DNA from: Pseudomonas moorei
GTDB lineage: Bacteria > Pseudomonadota > Gammaproteobacteria > Pseudomonadales > Pseudomonadaceae
Direction of reading: 5' to 3'
Assembly: GCF_008801475.1 (NCBI RefSeq)
Contig: NZ_VZPP01000003.1
Coordinates: forward strand, 186,001 to 250,000
DNA length: 64,000 nucleotides
A program made the position numbers and the translations under genes. The notes below the pieces were generated by a model. It did not search any database. It was not told the DNA's origin and saw only the letters and a program-made list of their open reading frames with translations. Below are positions 1 to 8,419 of this stretch, piece after piece. How positions within the stretch are numbered: the stretch's first letter is position 1; each line of letters opens with the position of its first letter.

Positions 1-138
1 CAATTTGCAAAAAACACATTCAGAGGCCCTGCAATTTGCACACTCCGATGTCCGGTTTGCATTAGCCGCCGATGCCGTCAAGAATAGAAACACGCTGATC
101 CAGTATCCGCTGACCCCACACATACGCAAGGAGGCAAC

Positions 139-620
139 ATGGGTTGTTGGACCGCTAACACCACCGTTGGGCTGATAGTTGCCGTACTGTCGAGCGCTGC
201 GCACGCAGCGAAACTTGAAGAGGTCGCCCCCTTTCCGAAACCTGAAAGTGGCTTTACCCGCCAGGTTATCCACCTCACCCCGCAAGCCCGTGAAGACGAC
301 TACCAGGTCGAGATCCTCGCCGGCAAAACCTTGAACGTCGACTGCAATCGCCAGGCCTGGGCGGCATTCTCGAAGAGAAAAACCTTGAGGGTTGGGGCTA
401 TCCGTTCTACCGCCTGGAAAAAGTCATCGGCCCGATGAGCACCCTCATGGCATGCCCGAATGGCAAGAGTCACCAGGACTTCGTGCCGGTGGTCGGTGAC
501 GGGTTCATGCTGCGCTACAACAGCAAACTGCCCATCGTGCTCTACGTGCCCAAGGACGTCGAGGTTCGCTACCGGATCTGGTCAGCCTCCGGCAAAGTCG
601 ATAACGCAATCGCTGAGTAA
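139..620 (+). pseudogene. eco: ecotin, frameshifted
   Basis: This is a periplasmic serine-protease inhibitor of the ecotin family. A signal peptide ending AHA-A leads into [20 protein letters not shown] and a TYQVE/DCN region typical of ecotin. After DCNRQ (about position 354) the reading frame breaks. The rest ([13 protein letters not shown], then STLMACPNG and [11 protein letters not shown]) continues one frame over to the stop at 620. One inserted base in the run gcctggg would restore a protein of about 160 residues, the usual family length. The reactive-site loop reads STL-MACP, so the P1 residue would be leucine (methionine in the E. coli protein). A strong ribosome site (aaggagg) precedes the ATG. 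This is either a true pseudogene or a sequencing error. Confidence 0.85.
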
Positions 621-664
621 CCGTGAAACGCACCGTTTGGCGTCCGCTTGCCGGCTGACTTGAT

Positions 665-1678
665 TCACGCCGGGGCGTCGCATAACGCGGCGCGCTCGGC
701 CACATGCCGCAAACTGTCGAAATTGATATTGGCCCCCGAATCGATGGCCACGAAGGTCTGGCCACGGGCTGCGCTTCTGGCGACGTACTTCTTGATGCCA
801 GCCACCGCCAATGCACCGGAAGGTTCGGTGATCGAGCGGGTATCGTCATAGATATTCTTGATCGCGGCGCAGAGTTCGTCGTTGCTGACGGTCAGCAATT
901 CGTCGACGCAAAACCGGCACACTTCAAAGCCATGGGCGCCGATCTGTGCGACGGCCACGCCATCGGCGAAGGTGCCGACGCTTGGCAGGACGACGCGCTG
1001 ATCTGCCTGCAATGCTGCCTGCAAGCAAGCGGAGTGCTCCGATTCGACACCGATGATGCGTACTTCAGGCCGAAGGTATTTGACGTACGCCGCAATGCCG
1101 GCGATCAAGCCACCACCGCCCACCGGTACGAAAATAGCGTCCAGCGGCCCCTGGTGCTGACGCAGGATCTCCATGGCCACGGTGCCCTGCCCCGCGATCA
1201 CATCCGGGTCATCGAAGGGCGAAACGAAAGTCTTCCCGGTCGTTTGCGCCAGTTCCAGGGCAAAGGCCAGGGCAAACGGAAAGCTCTCGCCATGCAACAA
1301 AGCATCCGCGCCACGGCTGCGCACCCCGAGCACCTTCAGTTCCGGTGTGGTGGCGGGCATCACGATTGTGGCGTCGATCCCCAGCTCACGTGCAGCCAAC
1401 GCCACGCCCTGGGCGTGATTTCCCGCCGACGCCGTCACCACGCCCCGCGCCTTTTGCTCAGGGCTCAGTTGGACCAGTTTGTTGTAGGCGCCACGGATCT
1501 TGAAGGAGAAGGTGGGTTGCAAGTCTTCGCGTTTGAGCAGGATTTGATTACCCAATGCCGCAGACAGCGCTGGCGCCGGTTGCAACGGCGTGCGCACCGC
1601 CAGCTCGTAGACCGGCGCCGCTAGGATCTTTTTGACGTAATGCTCAAGCAGGGATTGTTGGGTGTGCACGCGGGTCAT
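665..1678 (-). CDS. ilvA: threonine ammonia-lyase, short form without ACT domains
   Basis: This is a PLP-dependent threonine dehydratase (337 aa) that converts threonine to 2-oxobutanoate, the first step towards isoleucine. The PLP lysine lies in SFKIRGAYN (about residue 60). SAGNHAQG and the glycine-rich phosphate loop VPVGGGGLIAG follow. The protein ends just after SGANINFDSLRHVAER, the point where the full-length biosynthetic enzyme (about 510 aa) would enter its two regulatory ACT domains. It is therefore the catalytic half only and should lack isoleucine feedback control. Upstream on the same strand are a 21-residue leader ORF and an intrinsic terminator that look like an attenuator, which suggests control by amino-acid supply instead. 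Confidence 0.93.
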   Translation of the reverse strand: MTRVHTQQSLLEHYVKKILAAPVYELAVRTPLQPAPALSAALGNQILLKREDLQPTFSFKIRGAYNKLVQLSPEQKARGVVTASAGNHAQGVALAARELGIDATIVMPATTPELKVLGVRSRGADALLHGESFPFALAFALELAQTTGKTFVSPFDDPDVIAGQGTVAMEILRQHQGPLDAIFVPVGGGGLIAGIAAYVKYLRPEVRIIGVESEHSACLQAALQADQRVVLPSVGTFADGVAVAQIGAHGFEVCRFCVDELLTVSNDELCAAIKNIYDDTRSITEPSGALAVAGIKKYVARSAARGQTFVAIDSGANINFDSLRHVAERAALCDAPA

Positions 1679-1718
1679 GATCGTCTCCTGACGTTGATCA
1701 GAGCCCCGAGACAGAAAA

Positions 1719-1743
1719 TGAAAACCCGCCTCTAGGGCGGGTT
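1719..1743 (-). terminator. intrinsic terminator in the ilvA leader (attenuator)
   Basis: Read on the minus strand, AACCCGCC and GGCGGGTT form an 8-bp stem with a 5-nt loop, followed by TTTTCATTTTC. It lies between the leader ORF (stop at 1762) and the ilvA start at 1678, where an attenuator would be. Confidence 0.75.
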
Positions 1744-1761
1744 GGGTGCTGCAGTCGTGAG

Positions 1762-1827
1762 CTAGCCCGCCAAATGAGGAATGGCGGTAATAATGCTTGG
1801 CTGGCAGCGCAATACGGTGGAAGTCAT
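1762..1827 (-). CDS. putative ilvA leader peptide
   Basis: A 21-codon ORF in the leader of ilvA that starts with ATG and ends with TAG. Its sequence contains VL near the start and SIITAI in the middle: three isoleucine, three threonine, two leucine and one valine codon among 21. An intrinsic terminator begins about 19 nt after its stop. Codons for branched-chain amino acids or threonine in front of a terminator are the hallmark of ribosome-mediated attenuation in ilv operons. The assignment is inference from layout and composition; no ribosome site is obvious. Confidence 0.55.
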   Translation of the reverse strand: MTSTVLRCQPSIITAIPHLAG

Positions 1828-1917
1828 GACCGGAAATTAGCCGGGTGCTGATGGCAAGTCAATGGCCAATTTTCTTTGGCTTGTTGATCCTTAATCTGTA
1901 GCGTCGTCGAGATTGCT

Positions 1918-1942
1918 TTCCCGGGCAAGCCCGTTCCCACAG
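1918..1942. repeat. REP-like palindrome
   Basis: The sequence cgggcaagcccgttcccaca has the core of Pseudomonas REP elements (gggcaagccc hairpin followed by cccaca). It lies between the ilvA leader and the corA-like gene. Confidence 0.5.
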
Positions 1943-1983
1943 GGTTTAGTGAGCACTTCAATTACTGTGAAGGTGGCCTCCAT

Positions 1984-2907
1984 TCACTTCGCCAATCGCT
2001 TCAGCCACAGCAACATCCCCCCTGCCCCGAACATCATTGCCAGCAAAAACAATGGATGAGAAACCCACCACGGGGTCCCCGCCGTCATCATGCTGAACTC
2101 GGACATGCCGCCGATGCTCGCGATCAGGTTCAGCGGCAAAAACACCACGTTGATCAATGTCAGTTTGCGCAGCAGGTTGTTCATGCTGTTGTTCATCAGG
2201 TTGCCCCGGGCGTCGATGAGCCCGGAGAACACCGTCGAGTAGATTTCCGCCTGCTTGTAACACTGGTTGTTTTCGATGATCAGGTCGTCGATCAGGCCAA
2301 TGGCATGGGCGCCGAAGTGCTCCTTTTCCGCATGATTGCGCAACCGGGTCAGTACCGCGCCGTTACTGTGAATGGCGTTGATGTAATAGATCAGGCTTTC
2401 GCTGAGATTGAACATCTGGATCAAGTGCTGGTTCTGCATCGACGCATTGAATTTCTGCTGCAACTCCCGGGCAACCATCTTGATCACTTTGAGGTGCCCC
2501 AAATAGTGATGGATATTGTTGAACAGCAATTCGAGCAGCACATCCAGTGGCGTGTTCAGCGGCTGGCGCTTGCCGAGTCCGCCAAGGGGCGCATCGTCAG
2601 TGGTGATCACCAGCAAGCGGCCCGGGCAAAACAACAGGCCGCAGGACGACACTTGGAAAGCCAGGTTGTCGGCGCCGGAGTAATTGTCCGGTCGCTTCCA
2701 GATCAGGAACAGGTTGTCGGGGTGAAATTCGATGCGCGACACCTCGTCAGGGTCGAGCGCCGAGGCCAGGGCGTGATCATCCAGTTTGAATTGACTGTGC
2801 AGCAGGTCCCGTTCGGCGGTGTCGGGATTGCTGAACAACATCACCTCGGCATCCAGTCTTTCAACGGCGTGCAGCGTACCGTGGCTCAACTGATAACTTT
2901 TGATCAT
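1984..2907 (-). CDS. CorA-like divalent cation transporter
   Basis: This is a 307-aa inner-membrane protein of the CorA superfamily. It has a long soluble N-terminal domain, a helical stalk (about residues 130-240) and two C-terminal membrane segments (about 250-272 and 282-302). The loop after the first membrane helix reads IGGMSEF. CorA channels have GMN here and ZntB-type transporters GIN, so the usual asparagine is replaced by serine. The start at 2907 (MIKSYQ) is preferred over one 13 codons upstream because it follows a GGTGAGCGG site and does not run into the upstream gene. It probably forms an operon with the RimK-like gene, whose stop is 8 nt away. The substrate is unknown. Confidence 0.85.
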   Translation of the reverse strand: MIKSYQLSHGTLHAVERLDAEVMLFSNPDTAERDLLHSQFKLDDHALASALDPDEVSRIEFHPDNLFLIWKRPDNYSGADNLAFQVSSCGLLFCPGRLLVITTDDAPLGGLGKRQPLNTPLDVLLELLFNNIHHYLGHLKVIKMVARELQQKFNASMQNQHLIQMFNLSESLIYYINAIHSNGAVLTRLRNHAEKEHFGAHAIGLIDDLIIENNQCYKQAEIYSTVFSGLIDARGNLMNNSMNNLLRKLTLINVVFLPLNLIASIGGMSEFSMMTAGTPWWVSHPLFLLAMMFGAGGMLLWLKRLAK

Positions 2908-2914
2908 GGGCCGC

Positions 2915-4501
2915 TCACCAGGCCTGGCCGCGGCGTTTGAGTTCAAGGCGGCGGACGAATTCCTCCAGGACCAGTGAATACAGATCGTCCTGCAAATAAG
3001 CGTCTTCGATGCCGGCGTCCATGTTCGGGTTGTCGTTGACTTCGATCACCACCACTTTGTCACCGGACTGCTTGAGGTCTACGCCGTACAAGCCATCGCC
3101 GATCAGGTTGGCGGTCCTCACAGCCAGCTCCACCACCGCGCGGGGCGCTTCGTGAACGGCCAGGGTCCGGCATTCGCCGTTGATGTCCTGGCCCTTGGCC
3201 TTGTGGTTGTAAATCTGCCAGTGCCCCTTGGACATGAAGTATTGGCAGGCAAAGATCGGTTTGCGGTTAAGTATGCCGATGCGCCAGTCGTACTCGGTGT
3301 AGAAGAATTCCTGGGCCAGCAACAGCACGGAATGCTCGAACAGCTCGGCCGTGGCTTCGAGCAATGCCTGCTGGCTTTCAACCTTGATCACGCCTCGGGA
3401 AAAACAGCCGTCGGGAATTTTCAACACCAACGGAAAACCGAGGCGCTCGCCGACCCGTTCGAAATCTTCCGGTCGCTCCTTGTAGAGGATTTCGGTGGCA
3501 GGCATGCCCAGTTGGTGGCTTTTGAGCAGATCTGTCAGGTACACCTTGTTGGTGCAGCGCAGGATGGACGTTGGATCGTCCATCACCACCAGCCCTTCGC
3601 TCTCGGCTTTCTTGGCGAAACGATAGGTGTGGTTGTCGACGCTGGTGGTCTCGCGGATCAACAGCGCGTCGTACTCGGCAATTCGTGCGTAATCCTTGCG
3701 CTCAATCAAGTCGACGTCGATACCCAGGGTCTTGCCGACCCTGACAAAGTTGTCCAGCGCCTTGGCGTTGGACGGCGGCAAGGCTTCCTGGGGATCGTGC
3801 AATATCGCCAGGTCATAACGAGCCAGACGCCTTGATCGCGGCATTCGCCAGATCTTGCGACTGAAACTATCCAGCGAGTTCGCAAACTGATCTTCCTGAT
3901 CTTCACGCAACTTGTGCAGCGCACCATACTTGATGCCCTCGATGTGCCAACCGTTAGTTCGGCGAAACTCAACTAACAGAATCGGACAGGCAAACACTTC
4001 AAATAGTTGGCGCGCCAGATCCTGTAAAGGCTCGATGTTGGTTTTGCCAAAATACAAGGTCAGGGTAAAACCTTCGGTGTCACTGTAGAGATGATGGCTG
4101 AGGGCTTTCTCAAGGGTTTTGTCCAGATCATCCAGCGCCAGACCATATAGGGATTTACGCGTCAGCTCACTGATGGTCCGCACCGACGGGATGACCTTGT
4201 GGCCGCGCGCTTCGGCCAGTAGGGAGCAATAGTAGCCATGCCCGAGGTACTTGTAACTGCGGCACAGGTTGATCACCTGAACGCGTTTGCCCTGGTCATT
4301 GTCGCGGGTTTGCTCGAGATACTCCTGGGCCGTAACGATGTCTTCACTGGGGAAGTAAGAGGCCCAATCTTCCTTGCGCTCGACGATGATAATCAATTGG
4401 CTGGAAGTTCTATTCGCATCATTTAAATAAGTTGCGGAAGTGATTGCTGCCGGCAAAGTTTGCTCGGATACTGCGCGCCAATGACCTTGTACCGCTGACA
4501 T
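2915..4501 (-). CDS. RimK-family ATP-grasp ligase with RLAN-type N-terminal domain
   Basis: A 528-aa protein. Residues up to about 230 form an N-terminal domain like the one found in front of some RimK-type ligases. The C-terminal half is an ATP-grasp amide ligase, with a lysine in the LVLKIPDGCFSRGV region, YDWRIGILNR, and the metal-binding end VIEVNDNPNMDAGIED. RimK relatives add glutamate or similar amino acids to proteins or peptides; the substrate here is not known. The start at 4501 (MSAVQG) is preferred over 4570. The gene is divergent, across a 92-bp gap, from a fusion of an acetyltransferase and a C39-type peptidase, suggesting a shared peptide-modification pathway. Confidence 0.88.
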   Translation of the reverse strand: MSAVQGHWRAVSEQTLPAAITSATYLNDANRTSSQLIIIVERKEDWASYFPSEDIVTAQEYLEQTRDNDQGKRVQVINLCRSYKYLGHGYYCSLLAEARGHKVIPSVRTISELTRKSLYGLALDDLDKTLEKALSHHLYSDTEGFTLTLYFGKTNIEPLQDLARQLFEVFACPILLVEFRRTNGWHIEGIKYGALHKLREDQEDQFANSLDSFSRKIWRMPRSRRLARYDLAILHDPQEALPPSNAKALDNFVRVGKTLGIDVDLIERKDYARIAEYDALLIRETTSVDNHTYRFAKKAESEGLVVMDDPTSILRCTNKVYLTDLLKSHQLGMPATEILYKERPEDFERVGERLGFPLVLKIPDGCFSRGVIKVESQQALLEATAELFEHSVLLLAQEFFYTEYDWRIGILNRKPIFACQYFMSKGHWQIYNHKAKGQDINGECRTLAVHEAPRAVVELAVRTANLIGDGLYGVDLKQSGDKVVVIEVNDNPNMDAGIEDAYLQDDLYSLVLEEFVRRLELKRRGQAW

Positions 4502-4593
4502 AGTGATTGATCCGTTGGAGAACAAGACCTTTCCTATTAAGCACGAACTTTTTCGAAAGTCCCGTTTCATTACGCAACTTTTACGGTGGTCAT

Positions 4594-5691
4594 ATGAGTC
4601 TGGTATTTCGGTTGGCGGTCACTGAGGATCTACCTGCACTACTGCAACTTGAAGAACAGTGTTTCACCACGGATCGGCTCAACAGTCGCAGCTTCCAATG
4701 GATGATCACTCGGGCACACGGACAACTGCTGGTGGCCCAGCGTGGCGAGGACCTGGTGGGATATGCCGTTGTGCTGTTCCATCGCGGTACGTCGCTGGCA
4801 CGCCTGTATTCGATTGCAATCGCGGTCCAGGCGCGGGGCAGCGGTTTGGGCAAACAATTGCTCGAGCGCATCGAGGCCTGTGCACTGGCGCACGATTGCG
4901 CCTATTTGCGGCTGGAGGTGCGCATCGATAACCCGGCAGCGATTGCCCTGTATGAGCGCAATGGCTATCGGCGTTTCGCGTTGATTCACGACTACTACCA
5001 GGACCACGCCGACGCGTTGCGCCTGGAAAAGCGCATCCTTCAGCACCGCGACTCTCGAAACATCCAGGTGCCCTATTACCCACAAACCACCGATTTCACC
5101 TGTGGTCCGGCCTGTCTGCTGATGGCTATGGGCGCGTTGCAACAGGGCCGAGCGCTGGAGCGCCGCGAAGAACTGCAGATCTGGCGCGAGGCGACTACCG
5201 TGTTCATGACTTCCGGTCACGGAGGTTGCAGTCCACAGGGCTTGGCATTGGCGGCATGGCGGTGGGGTTTTCGGGTGAATCTGCAATTGAGCATGGCCGG
5301 CCCCTTATTCCTCGACGGTGTGCGCGACGAGCATAAAAAAGACGTCATGCGCCTGGTGCACGATGAGTTCACGACGCAGTTGCAAGCCACTGATGTCGAG
5401 TGTGCGATGGGCGGGGCGCTGAACCTGCCGCGCTTGCTGGAACAGGGTGGACAGCCGTTGGTGCTGATCAGCAGCTATCGATTGACCCGTTCGAAATCGC
5501 CGCATTGGGTGATCGTCACCGATTGCGACGACGAATTCGTCTATCTGCATGATCCCGACGTGGACCATAGCCAGCATCGCCAACCCATGGACTGCCAGCA
5601 TCTGCCGGTCAGCCACGGGGAATTCGAAAAAATGTGCCGATTCGGCCGGGACAAGCTGCGGGCGGCGGTGATCTTGTATCGTCGCGAGTGA
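4594..5691 (+). CDS. GNAT acetyltransferase fused to C39-like cysteine peptidase
   Basis: A 366-aa two-domain protein. Residues 1-150 are a RimI-like GNAT domain, with the acetyl-CoA loop around QARGSGLGKQLLERIE and NPAAIALYERNGYRRF. Residues 160-366 are a C39/papain-like peptidase. PQTTDFTCGPACLLM supplies the oxyanion glutamine and catalytic cysteine, SPHWVIVTD the histidine, and LHDPD an acidic residue. The start is ATG at 4594 after ACGGTGGT. There is no signal peptide, so it should act in the cytoplasm. With the divergent RimK-like ligase it looks like a modification-and-processing pair; the substrate is unknown. Confidence 0.9.
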   Translation: MSLVFRLAVTEDLPALLQLEEQCFTTDRLNSRSFQWMITRAHGQLLVAQRGEDLVGYAVVLFHRGTSLARLYSIAIAVQARGSGLGKQLLERIEACALAHDCAYLRLEVRIDNPAAIALYERNGYRRFALIHDYYQDHADALRLEKRILQHRDSRNIQVPYYPQTTDFTCGPACLLMAMGALQQGRALERREELQIWREATTVFMTSGHGGCSPQGLALAAWRWGFRVNLQLSMAGPLFLDGVRDEHKKDVMRLVHDEFTTQLQATDVECAMGGALNLPRLLEQGGQPLVLISSYRLTRSKSPHWVIVTDCDDEFVYLHDPDVDHSQHRQPMDCQHLPVSHGEFEKMCRFGRDKLRAAVILYRRE

Positions 5692-5705
5692 ACGCTCCGA
5701 TTGCT

Positions 5706-5735
5706 ATGGCAAGGGGGCTTGCCCCTCTCCACGGG
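5706..5735. repeat. REP-like palindrome
   Basis: The stretch ggcaagggggcttgcccc followed by ctccac resembles Pseudomonas REP elements. It lies between two convergent genes, a common place for REPs. Confidence 0.45.
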
Positions 5736-5743
5736 GCTGCGCG

Positions 5744-6895
5744 TTATTTCAGTCCCAGCTTGTACAGTCCACCGTTCGCTTCATCGGTCAGCACGTACAA
5801 ATAGCCATCCGGTCCCTGCCGCACATCGCGAATGCGTTGATTGAGCTCACCCAACAAGCGCTCTTCGTGGACCACCCGATCACCGTCGAACTGCAAGCGG
5901 ATAAGCTCCTGAGTCACCAAAGCACCGATAAACGCATTGTGCTGCCAGGCCTTGAATCGGTCGCCGTCGTAGAACGCCAGCCCACTGAGGCCGGGGGATT
6001 TCTCCCAGACATGGTGCGGTGCGACGGTGCCTTCGGCGGTGGTGCCTTTGGCTTCGGGGATCGGCTGGCCGGAATAGTCGATGCCATGGGTGGCCAGCGG
6101 CCAGCCGTAATTCTTGCCGCGTTCGATGATATTGACCTCGTCACCGCCCTGGGGACCGTGCTCGTTCTCCCAGAGGATGCCGGTCCAGGGGTTGAGCGCC
6201 GCGCCTTGGGGATTGCGATGACCGTACGACCAGATTTCCGGGCGCACGCCGGCCTGACCGACAAATGGGTTGTCGTCCGGCACCTTGCCGTCGGGGTAAA
6301 TCCGCACCACCTTGCCTTGCAACTTGTCGAGGTCCTGGGCGGTCGGGCGGTCGTTGTTTTCTCCCAGCGTAATGAACAGATAGCCCTCCCGATCGAACAC
6401 CAGCCGCGAGCCGAAGTGGTTGCCGACCGACAGCTTCGGTTCCTGACGGAAAATCACCTGAAAATCCTTGAGTGAGGTCAGATCTTCGGACAAGCGCCCA
6501 CGGCCGACGGCAGTCCCGGCCTTGTCCCCCTGACCTCCACCTTCGGCATAGGACAGGTAGACCGTGCGGTCTTGCTTGAAGTCGGGTGACAGCGCCACAT
6601 CCAGCAAGCCACCCTGCCCCTTGGCCCAGACCTCTGGCACGCCACTGATCGGTGCTGAGAGTTTGCCGTCAACCGTCACCCGCCTCAGGTTGCCGGGCCG
6701 TTCGGTCACGAGCATGCCCTGGCGGTCAGGCAGAAACGCCAGGGCCCAGGGATGTTCCAGCCCCGTGACGATCGGTGTGACTTCAAGCGTGCCCTGCTCG
6801 CTCGGCATCTCCTGAGCAGCCGCCGCCATGGCGGACAACGTGGTAGTCATCAAGGCGCTGGCGCAGACAATGGCCAGAAGGGTTTTACGCAACAT
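5744..6895 (-). CDS. PQQ-dependent aldose sugar dehydrogenase (YliI-like), exported
   Basis: A 383-aa periplasmic protein of the soluble glucose/sorbosone dehydrogenase family. The signal peptide has a hydrophobic core LLAIVCASALM and ends around AMAAAAQ. A six-bladed beta-propeller follows, with family landmarks GLEHPWALAFLPD, SYGHRNPQG, the NEHGPQGGDEVN calcium/PQQ-site region, GKNYGWPL, and the closing blade IRDVRQGPDGYLYVLTDE. It should oxidise aldoses with PQQ and pass electrons to the respiratory chain; the physiological substrate cannot be read from the sequence. The start follows AAAGGAAT. The small proline-rich gene behind it on the same strand may be co-transcribed. Confidence 0.92.
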   Translation of the reverse strand: MLRKTLLAIVCASALMTTTLSAMAAAAQEMPSEQGTLEVTPIVTGLEHPWALAFLPDRQGMLVTERPGNLRRVTVDGKLSAPISGVPEVWAKGQGGLLDVALSPDFKQDRTVYLSYAEGGGQGDKAGTAVGRGRLSEDLTSLKDFQVIFRQEPKLSVGNHFGSRLVFDREGYLFITLGENNDRPTAQDLDKLQGKVVRIYPDGKVPDDNPFVGQAGVRPEIWSYGHRNPQGAALNPWTGILWENEHGPQGGDEVNIIERGKNYGWPLATHGIDYSGQPIPEAKGTTAEGTVAPHHVWEKSPGLSGLAFYDGDRFKAWQHNAFIGALVTQELIRLQFDGDRVVHEERLLGELNQRIRDVRQGPDGYLYVLTDEANGGLYKLGLK

Positions 6896-6946
6896 GCACG
6901 ATTCCTTTTGTCATGAGAAATGACCGACAGCCTGGCTGCCCGGCCA

Positions 6947-7303
6947 TCACGGGTTGCGGGCGTCCGGGTCTCGCTGAGGCGGGTTGGAGATGAACTTGGG
7001 GGGGGGGGGGGGTGCCGGCCGATCCTGGGGATAGCGATTGCCGACGCCACCATTATCGAGGGTCGGTGGCCGCGGAACCGGCACGGTGTTCGGCCCACGG
7101 ACGGCAGGTGCGCTCGGCTGTGTACCCTGCATGCTGTTTGGATTGGCGCGGCGAATCGGACTGTTGTAGGGATTGTTATTGCTGCCCGGCAAGTTCTGGG
7201 CGATCTGCATCGGCGCACCTGACCCTGCCACATGAGCCTGAACCGCCGGGATGATGAAACCGCTGAGGGCCAGCGTGATGAGGCCAAGCATGCATCGGTT
7301 CAT
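6947..7303 (-). CDS. small exported proline/asparagine-rich protein, unknown function
   Basis: A 118-aa protein with a clear signal peptide (hydrophobic core LGLITLALSGFIIPA, likely cut after VQA). The mature chain is low-complexity, rich in proline, asparagine and arginine, with no recognisable domain. A 15-base G tract (C tract on the coding strand) encodes its run of five prolines. A one-base change in this tract would shift the C-terminal 17 or so residues out of frame, so the exact end of the protein depends on the tract length. It lies just upstream of the sugar dehydrogenase on the same strand. Confidence 0.65.
   Translation of the reverse strand: MNRCMLGLITLALSGFIIPAVQAHVAGSGAPMQIAQNLPGSNNNPYNSPIRRANPNSMQGTQPSAPAVRGPNTVPVPRPPTLDNGGVGNRYPQDRPAPPPPPKFISNPPQRDPDARNP
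6998..7012. repeat. homopolymer tract, 15 G
   Basis: An uninterrupted run of 15 G on the plus strand within the proline-rich gene. Tracts this long are prone to slippage during replication, and also to sequencing error. Confidence 0.95.
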
Positions 7304-7492
7304 GGGGAGTCTCTCGACGTGAGCCAGAATAGAGTCTTCGATAGCACGCTACGCTCGGGGTTCGTATTTGTTAACAAAAACCTCCGAGAAGATGTAACAC
7401 GAGGTTGGCGCCCATCCCGGCGGGGCTGAAGGTCGCTGAAACTTTTTCCAGACGCCACGTGTCAGCTGATCATCACTCACGAGTAGACGACC

Positions 7493-8353
7493 ATGGCGCG
7501 GGCAATCTGGAAGGGCGCAATCAGTTTCGGCCTGGTGCACATCCCCGTCGCCCTGGTCTCGGCGACGTCTTCCCATGGGGTGGATTTCGACTGGCTCGAC
7601 AGCCGCAGCATGGACCCGGTTGGCTACAAGCGCGTCAACAAGATCACCGGCAAGGAAGTCACCAAGGAACACATCGTCAAGGGTGTCCAGTACGAAAAGG
7701 GTCGATACGTGGTGCTCAGCGAAGAGGAAATTCGCTCGGCGCATCCCCTGTCGACCCAGACCATCGACATTTTTGCCTTTGTCGACAGCGAACAGATCCC
7801 GTTGCAGAACATCGACACACCCTATTACCTGGCACCGGATAAACGCGGGGGCAAGGTGTATGCGCTGTTGCGCGAAACGCTTACCCGAACCAAAAAAGTC
7901 GCCCTGGCACGCGTAGTGCTGCACACCCGCCAGTATCTGGCGGCGCTGATGCCACTGGAATCGGCCATGGTGCTGGTGAAACTGCGCTGGCCGGCGGAAG
8001 TGCGCAGCCTGGAGGAGTTGGCGCTAGGCCCTGACGTCACCAAGGCCGAGCTGGCCAAGGGCGAACTGGACATGGCCAAGCGACTGGTGGAGGACATGAG
8101 CGCCGAGTGGTCGCCGGATGACTACCGGGACGAGTTTGAGGACAAGATCATGGCCCTGGTGGACAAGAAAGCCCACGAAGGCAAGATTGAGGATGTGGAA
8201 ACGGCCACCGGCGAAGAGGAGCGCAAGACAGCGGATGTCATTGACCTGACTGAGTTGCTCAAACGCAGTCTGGGTGGCAAGGCGCCAGGCAAGGCGACCG
8301 CAAAACCCAAACCGGCTGCCAAACCGGCGGCAAGGAAAAAAGTCAGCAAGTAA
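7493..8353 (+). CDS. ku: Ku protein, non-homologous end joining
   Basis: A 286-aa bacterial Ku homodimer subunit that binds broken DNA ends and recruits LigD. The Ku core spans residues 1-250 and begins with MARAIWKGAISFGLVHIPV. Later landmarks are RTKKVALARVVLHTRQYLAAL and the helical arm ELDMAKRLVEDMSAEWSPDDY. The last 25 residues are a lysine/alanine/proline-rich tail of the kind that tunes DNA binding in bacterial Ku proteins. LigD is not in this window. The gene stands alone, divergent from the proline-rich gene. Confidence 0.96.
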   Translation: MARAIWKGAISFGLVHIPVALVSATSSHGVDFDWLDSRSMDPVGYKRVNKITGKEVTKEHIVKGVQYEKGRYVVLSEEEIRSAHPLSTQTIDIFAFVDSEQIPLQNIDTPYYLAPDKRGGKVYALLRETLTRTKKVALARVVLHTRQYLAALMPLESAMVLVKLRWPAEVRSLEELALGPDVTKAELAKGELDMAKRLVEDMSAEWSPDDYRDEFEDKIMALVDKKAHEGKIEDVETATGEEERKTADVIDLTELLKRSLGGKAPGKATAKPKPAAKPAARKKVSK

Positions 8354-8419
8354 GGCGCGCGGCCGGCCTGGCTCACCGAAGGCAAGCCCGCGATGCCCTC
8401 GGTCGACCCGGCGAATGAA

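Noticed and set aside
704..1624. Long plus-strand open frame of 306 codons
   Set aside because: It is the antisense of ilvA; the minus-strand frame has clear family motifs and the plus frame none.
2056..2940. Plus-strand open frame of 294 codons
   Set aside because: Antisense shadow of the CorA-like gene.
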